From contig CABSIA010000068.1 in NCBI GenBank assembly GCA_902477645.1, forward strand, positions 1-15,142: DNA of 15,142 nt, given 5' to 3'. Source of the DNA: an uncultured Prevotella sp. (GTDB lineage Bacteria; Bacteroidota; Bacteroidia; Bacteroidales; Bacteroidaceae). Both the position numbers and the translations under genes were made by a program. Shown here piece by piece: positions 14,501 to 15,142 of this stretch (position 1 is the stretch's first letter; every line of letters begins with the position of its first letter). A model generated the notes under the pieces. That model saw only the letters and a program-made list of their open reading frames with translations, was not told the origin of the DNA and ran no database searches.

Positions 14501-14921
14501 TGTTACTAATAAAGAGAACACCTCTACTTATAAGGTTGTCATTTCAAAAGCAGACGGTGCTGCTGGAAAAATAGGAAGCCCTGTGCCTGCCCGTATTCTT
14601 GGAAAAGTCGAGGTGCTAAATCCTAACACTGTATACACAGACACATTTATTGGAATTGGAAATTTTCATACTATTTATGAAGCAGAAGCTTGCCGAAAAT
14701 ATATCATGAGTAAATTTGCAAGAACCATGTTAGGAACAATAAAGGTCACACAAGATAACTCAAAAGAGTTATGGGCAAATGTTCCTATACAAGACTTTAC
14801 AACAAATAGCGATATTGATTGGAGCCAAAACATACCAGAAATAGATGCACAACTCTATGCAAAATACGGGCTTTCAGAAGAAGAAATAACTTTTATAGAG
14901 TCAATGATAAAACCTATGTGA
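11517..14921 (+). CDS. C-terminal fragment: SF2 helicase body plus N6-adenine methyltransferase and TRD
   Basis: A 1134-aa frame. The first ATG (11517) is 12 nt after the TAG, close enough for translational restart. It keeps helicase motif Ia (VVIVSAKADVKEEW), DETH, SGTP and motif VI, but not Walker A, so ATP-driven translocation should be lost. The methyltransferase half is intact: LDIAAKQGEF, then FNTIIGNPPYQE, which defines the gamma-type N6-adenine or N4-cytosine class, followed by a long C-terminal region of the kind that reads DNA, ending LYAKYGLSEEEITFIESMIKPM. A product made from here could still methylate host DNA. Its recognition sequence cannot be read from this window. Confidence 0.75.
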   Translation: MCCAKKIDANIVVIVSAKADVKEEWKKTVESHVDFAGYKFLDSGVLNSNENIIADTLATGDKVALFLTLQDLQGEKIKAKHKEVFEHQIDLLIIDETHFGARATSYGKVLQEQRFKKSEIAKELKSVDGFETLDQVEDAVKALDTKIRIHLSGTPYRILMGDEFHKEDIIAFVQFTDIIDAQKQWDDEHLNDDECNEWDNPYYGFPQMIRFAFNPNESTIKKMEELRKSGITYALSELFRSHSMTSKADGCHRQFIHEAEVLDLLEVIDGTKEDENLFGFLDYDKIKEGKMCHHLVVVLPFRSSCDAMATLISREQKRFKNLSEYEIINIAGFDDIKKYKSTDDVKRTIKDCEEKGHKTLTLTVNRMLTGTTVPQWDTMIYLKGTASPQEYDQAIFRLQNQYVTTFKDENGNIIKYNMKPQTLLVDLDPNRMFRLQEMKSQLYNVNTEAQGNVRLKERIAKELSISPIIVLNKNKLQEVTPTNITDAVREYSRNRSIMDDATEIPADSILLGDADILKVIQEIAPIDAKNGLQIKPTEGEEDNYDNPDDPPEQQKDDTEQENNNNQQPEQPKEVEDEDKLGKRLAAYYARVLFFAFLTESTVKSLEEIIVAIHATEGNRRIAKNLGLNINVLRVIQQKSNPFILQKLDFKIENVNDLIRDTALTPIERVEVAMRKFGRLSDSEIVTPAKVADEMVAMLPFEELDNNKDAKFLDIAAKQGEFSIALYKRFGEKVKERLYAIPTSTLAYEFTRTIYTLLLMPVENIFSDFTSYDLIGNNNEKIIKKLKDMQFNTIIGNPPYQETNIGNGNGSDPIYHLFIDVAKDLSMRVSLIHPARFLFNAGKTPKEWNTKMLNDSHFKISNFWIDSSSVFPGVEINGGIVSSIWNKSLYFGKIGFFSAYDEIKTILAKVKLNKDLSFATIVGPREYYHLTENIYEENPQVNNRQSKGHKYSFGANIFKIFPELFFDQQPKDKDDYILVYGRSQSKRCYKWIKRNFVTNKENTSTYKVVISKADGAAGKIGSPVPARILGKVEVLNPNTVYTDTFIGIGNFHTIYEAEACRKYIMSKFARTMLGTIKVTQDNSKELWANVPIQDFTTNSDIDWSQNIPEIDAQLYAKYGLSEEEITFIESMIKPM

Positions 14922-14960
14922 AAATAAACAAACATCTATAAATTATAGGTGCAAATATTA

Positions 14961-14998
14961 CGGCGACTATCAATCTTATCATTAAGTGATAGTCGCCG
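14961..14998. terminator. Hairpin with a 12-bp perfect stem, possible bidirectional terminator
   Basis: CGGCGACTATCA (14961-14972) pairs exactly with TGATAGTCGCCG (14987-14998) around a 14-nt loop. It sits 40 bp after the stop of the fusion gene and between convergent genes. Neither side has a clear T-run, so termination is likely but not certain; a repeat or protein-binding site is possible. Confidence 0.55.
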
Positions 14999-15026
14999 CA
15001 ATTGGTAATATACCCCATATGCCATA

Positions 15027-15142
15027 TTAACAGATGGAAAGTAATTGGTTGCTGGCTATATTGGAATAGATGTAGTTCAAGTTACCAAAGGACAACACTT
15101 CCGTTATCATCCATGCAGGAGGGTAGTCCTCAATAAAATTTT
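15027..15142 (-). pseudogene. Remnant of an Abi_2-type abortive-infection gene, running off the window
   Basis: On the minus strand, entering from the right edge, one frame reads NFIEDYPPAWMITEVLSFG and then NLNYIYSNIASNQLLSIC followed by TAA (15027-15029). The block P-P-x-W-M-x-x-E-[VL]-[LW]-S-F-G-x-L-x-x-[IL]-Y is the hallmark of the Abi_2 (AbiD/AbiF-like) family. In family members about 100 or more residues follow, including an R-N-x-C-A-H-H motif, but here the frame stops soon after. A frame further left contains RRNICTYNL (ending at TAG 14936-14938), which may be that motif after frameshifts. So the gene looks truncated and decayed. The 5' part lies outside the window. Confidence 0.5.

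Larger units (their letters stand above)
10935..14921 (+). pseudogene. GIY-YIG-like / SF2 helicase / N6-adenine methyltransferase fusion, interrupted by amber at Walker A
   Basis: Both halves are in the same frame and together span 1329 codons with one TAG at codon 190 (11502-11504). Domain order: a GIY-YIG/T5orf172-like nuclease (IYAF 25-28, LKVGDT 37-42, Arg49); a helicase with DETH 289-292, SGTP 346-349 and QAIFR 587-591; an acidic linker at about 732-772; a methyltransferase with LDIAAKQGEF 906-915 and NPPY 990-993; and a C-terminal TRD-like region. This is a single-chain restriction enzyme recalling Type ISP and Type IIG, but with a GIY-YIG-type end in place of an Mrr-like one. At the Walker A position the sequence reads YAVM-R-S-R-stop-P-F-T, where G-K-[ST] is expected, so the nucleotide-binding motif is lost as well as the frame. 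It was probably coupled to the 328-aa subunit. Confidence 0.8.

Noticed and set aside
1..15142. tRNA, rRNA or known riboswitch
   Set aside because: I saw no cloverleaf with a conserved T-loop, no rRNA segments and no recognisable aptamer in the short intergenic gaps.

Overview
The window looks like a Bacteroidota chromosome, most likely Bacteroidales (Prevotella-like). The reasons are the dxs-trkA-trkH order, several TAnnTTTG -7 promoter boxes, a small secreted protein with a T9SS-type tail, a Cthe_2159/DUF4353 protein, and the family types of the accessory genes. Genus level is inference.

Layout. (1) 1-3845, plus strand, core block: the last codons of a probable dxs, then trkA and trkH (K+ uptake, overlapping 4 bp) and a type I mannose-6-phosphate isomerase (manA). 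(2) 3820-5783, minus strand: an ABC-type ATPase followed by a DUF4435 protein, the gene order and domain pair of PARIS-type (AriA/AriB) anti-phage systems. The ATPase is broken by a one-base frameshift, and its last residues are encoded by one arm of an inverted-repeat pair whose other arm lies between the two genes. (3) 5928-6620: a secreted M15-family peptidase. (4) 6811-8669, minus strand: a two-gene unit with a small secreted protein and a DUF4353 carbohydrate-binding-like beta-helix protein. A 22-bp tandem repeat with a 12-bp perfect palindrome separates it from the peptidase gene. (5) 8825-14921, plus strand: a two-gene restriction-modification-like operon. The first gene encodes a 328-aa methyltransferase-like protein with no NPPY motif. 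The second encodes a large GIY-YIG-like / SF2 helicase / N6-adenine methyltransferase fusion, interrupted by an amber codon exactly where the Walker A lysine should be. A three-gene DUF3791 / DUF3990 / small-protein cassette (probable toxin-antitoxin, ADP-ribosyltransferase-like fold) sits between the two genes. The 3' end of the first gene is duplicated (101 bp identical) on the far side of the cassette. (6) 14922-15142: a strong hairpin and a minus-strand remnant of an Abi_2-type abortive-infection gene running off the right edge.

Taken together, from 3820 onward the window is a mosaic of defence modules interrupted by two ordinary secreted-protein loci. The PARIS-like ATPase, the restriction helicase and the Abi gene each carry a lesion, while the toxin-antitoxin-like cassette, the methyltransferase domain and the DUF4435 protein are open. 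The most interesting feature is the restriction operon: its unusual two-protein architecture, the cassette inserted inside it with a duplicated gene end, and the lesion centred on the ATPase motif, which could leave methylation intact while removing translocation and cleavage.
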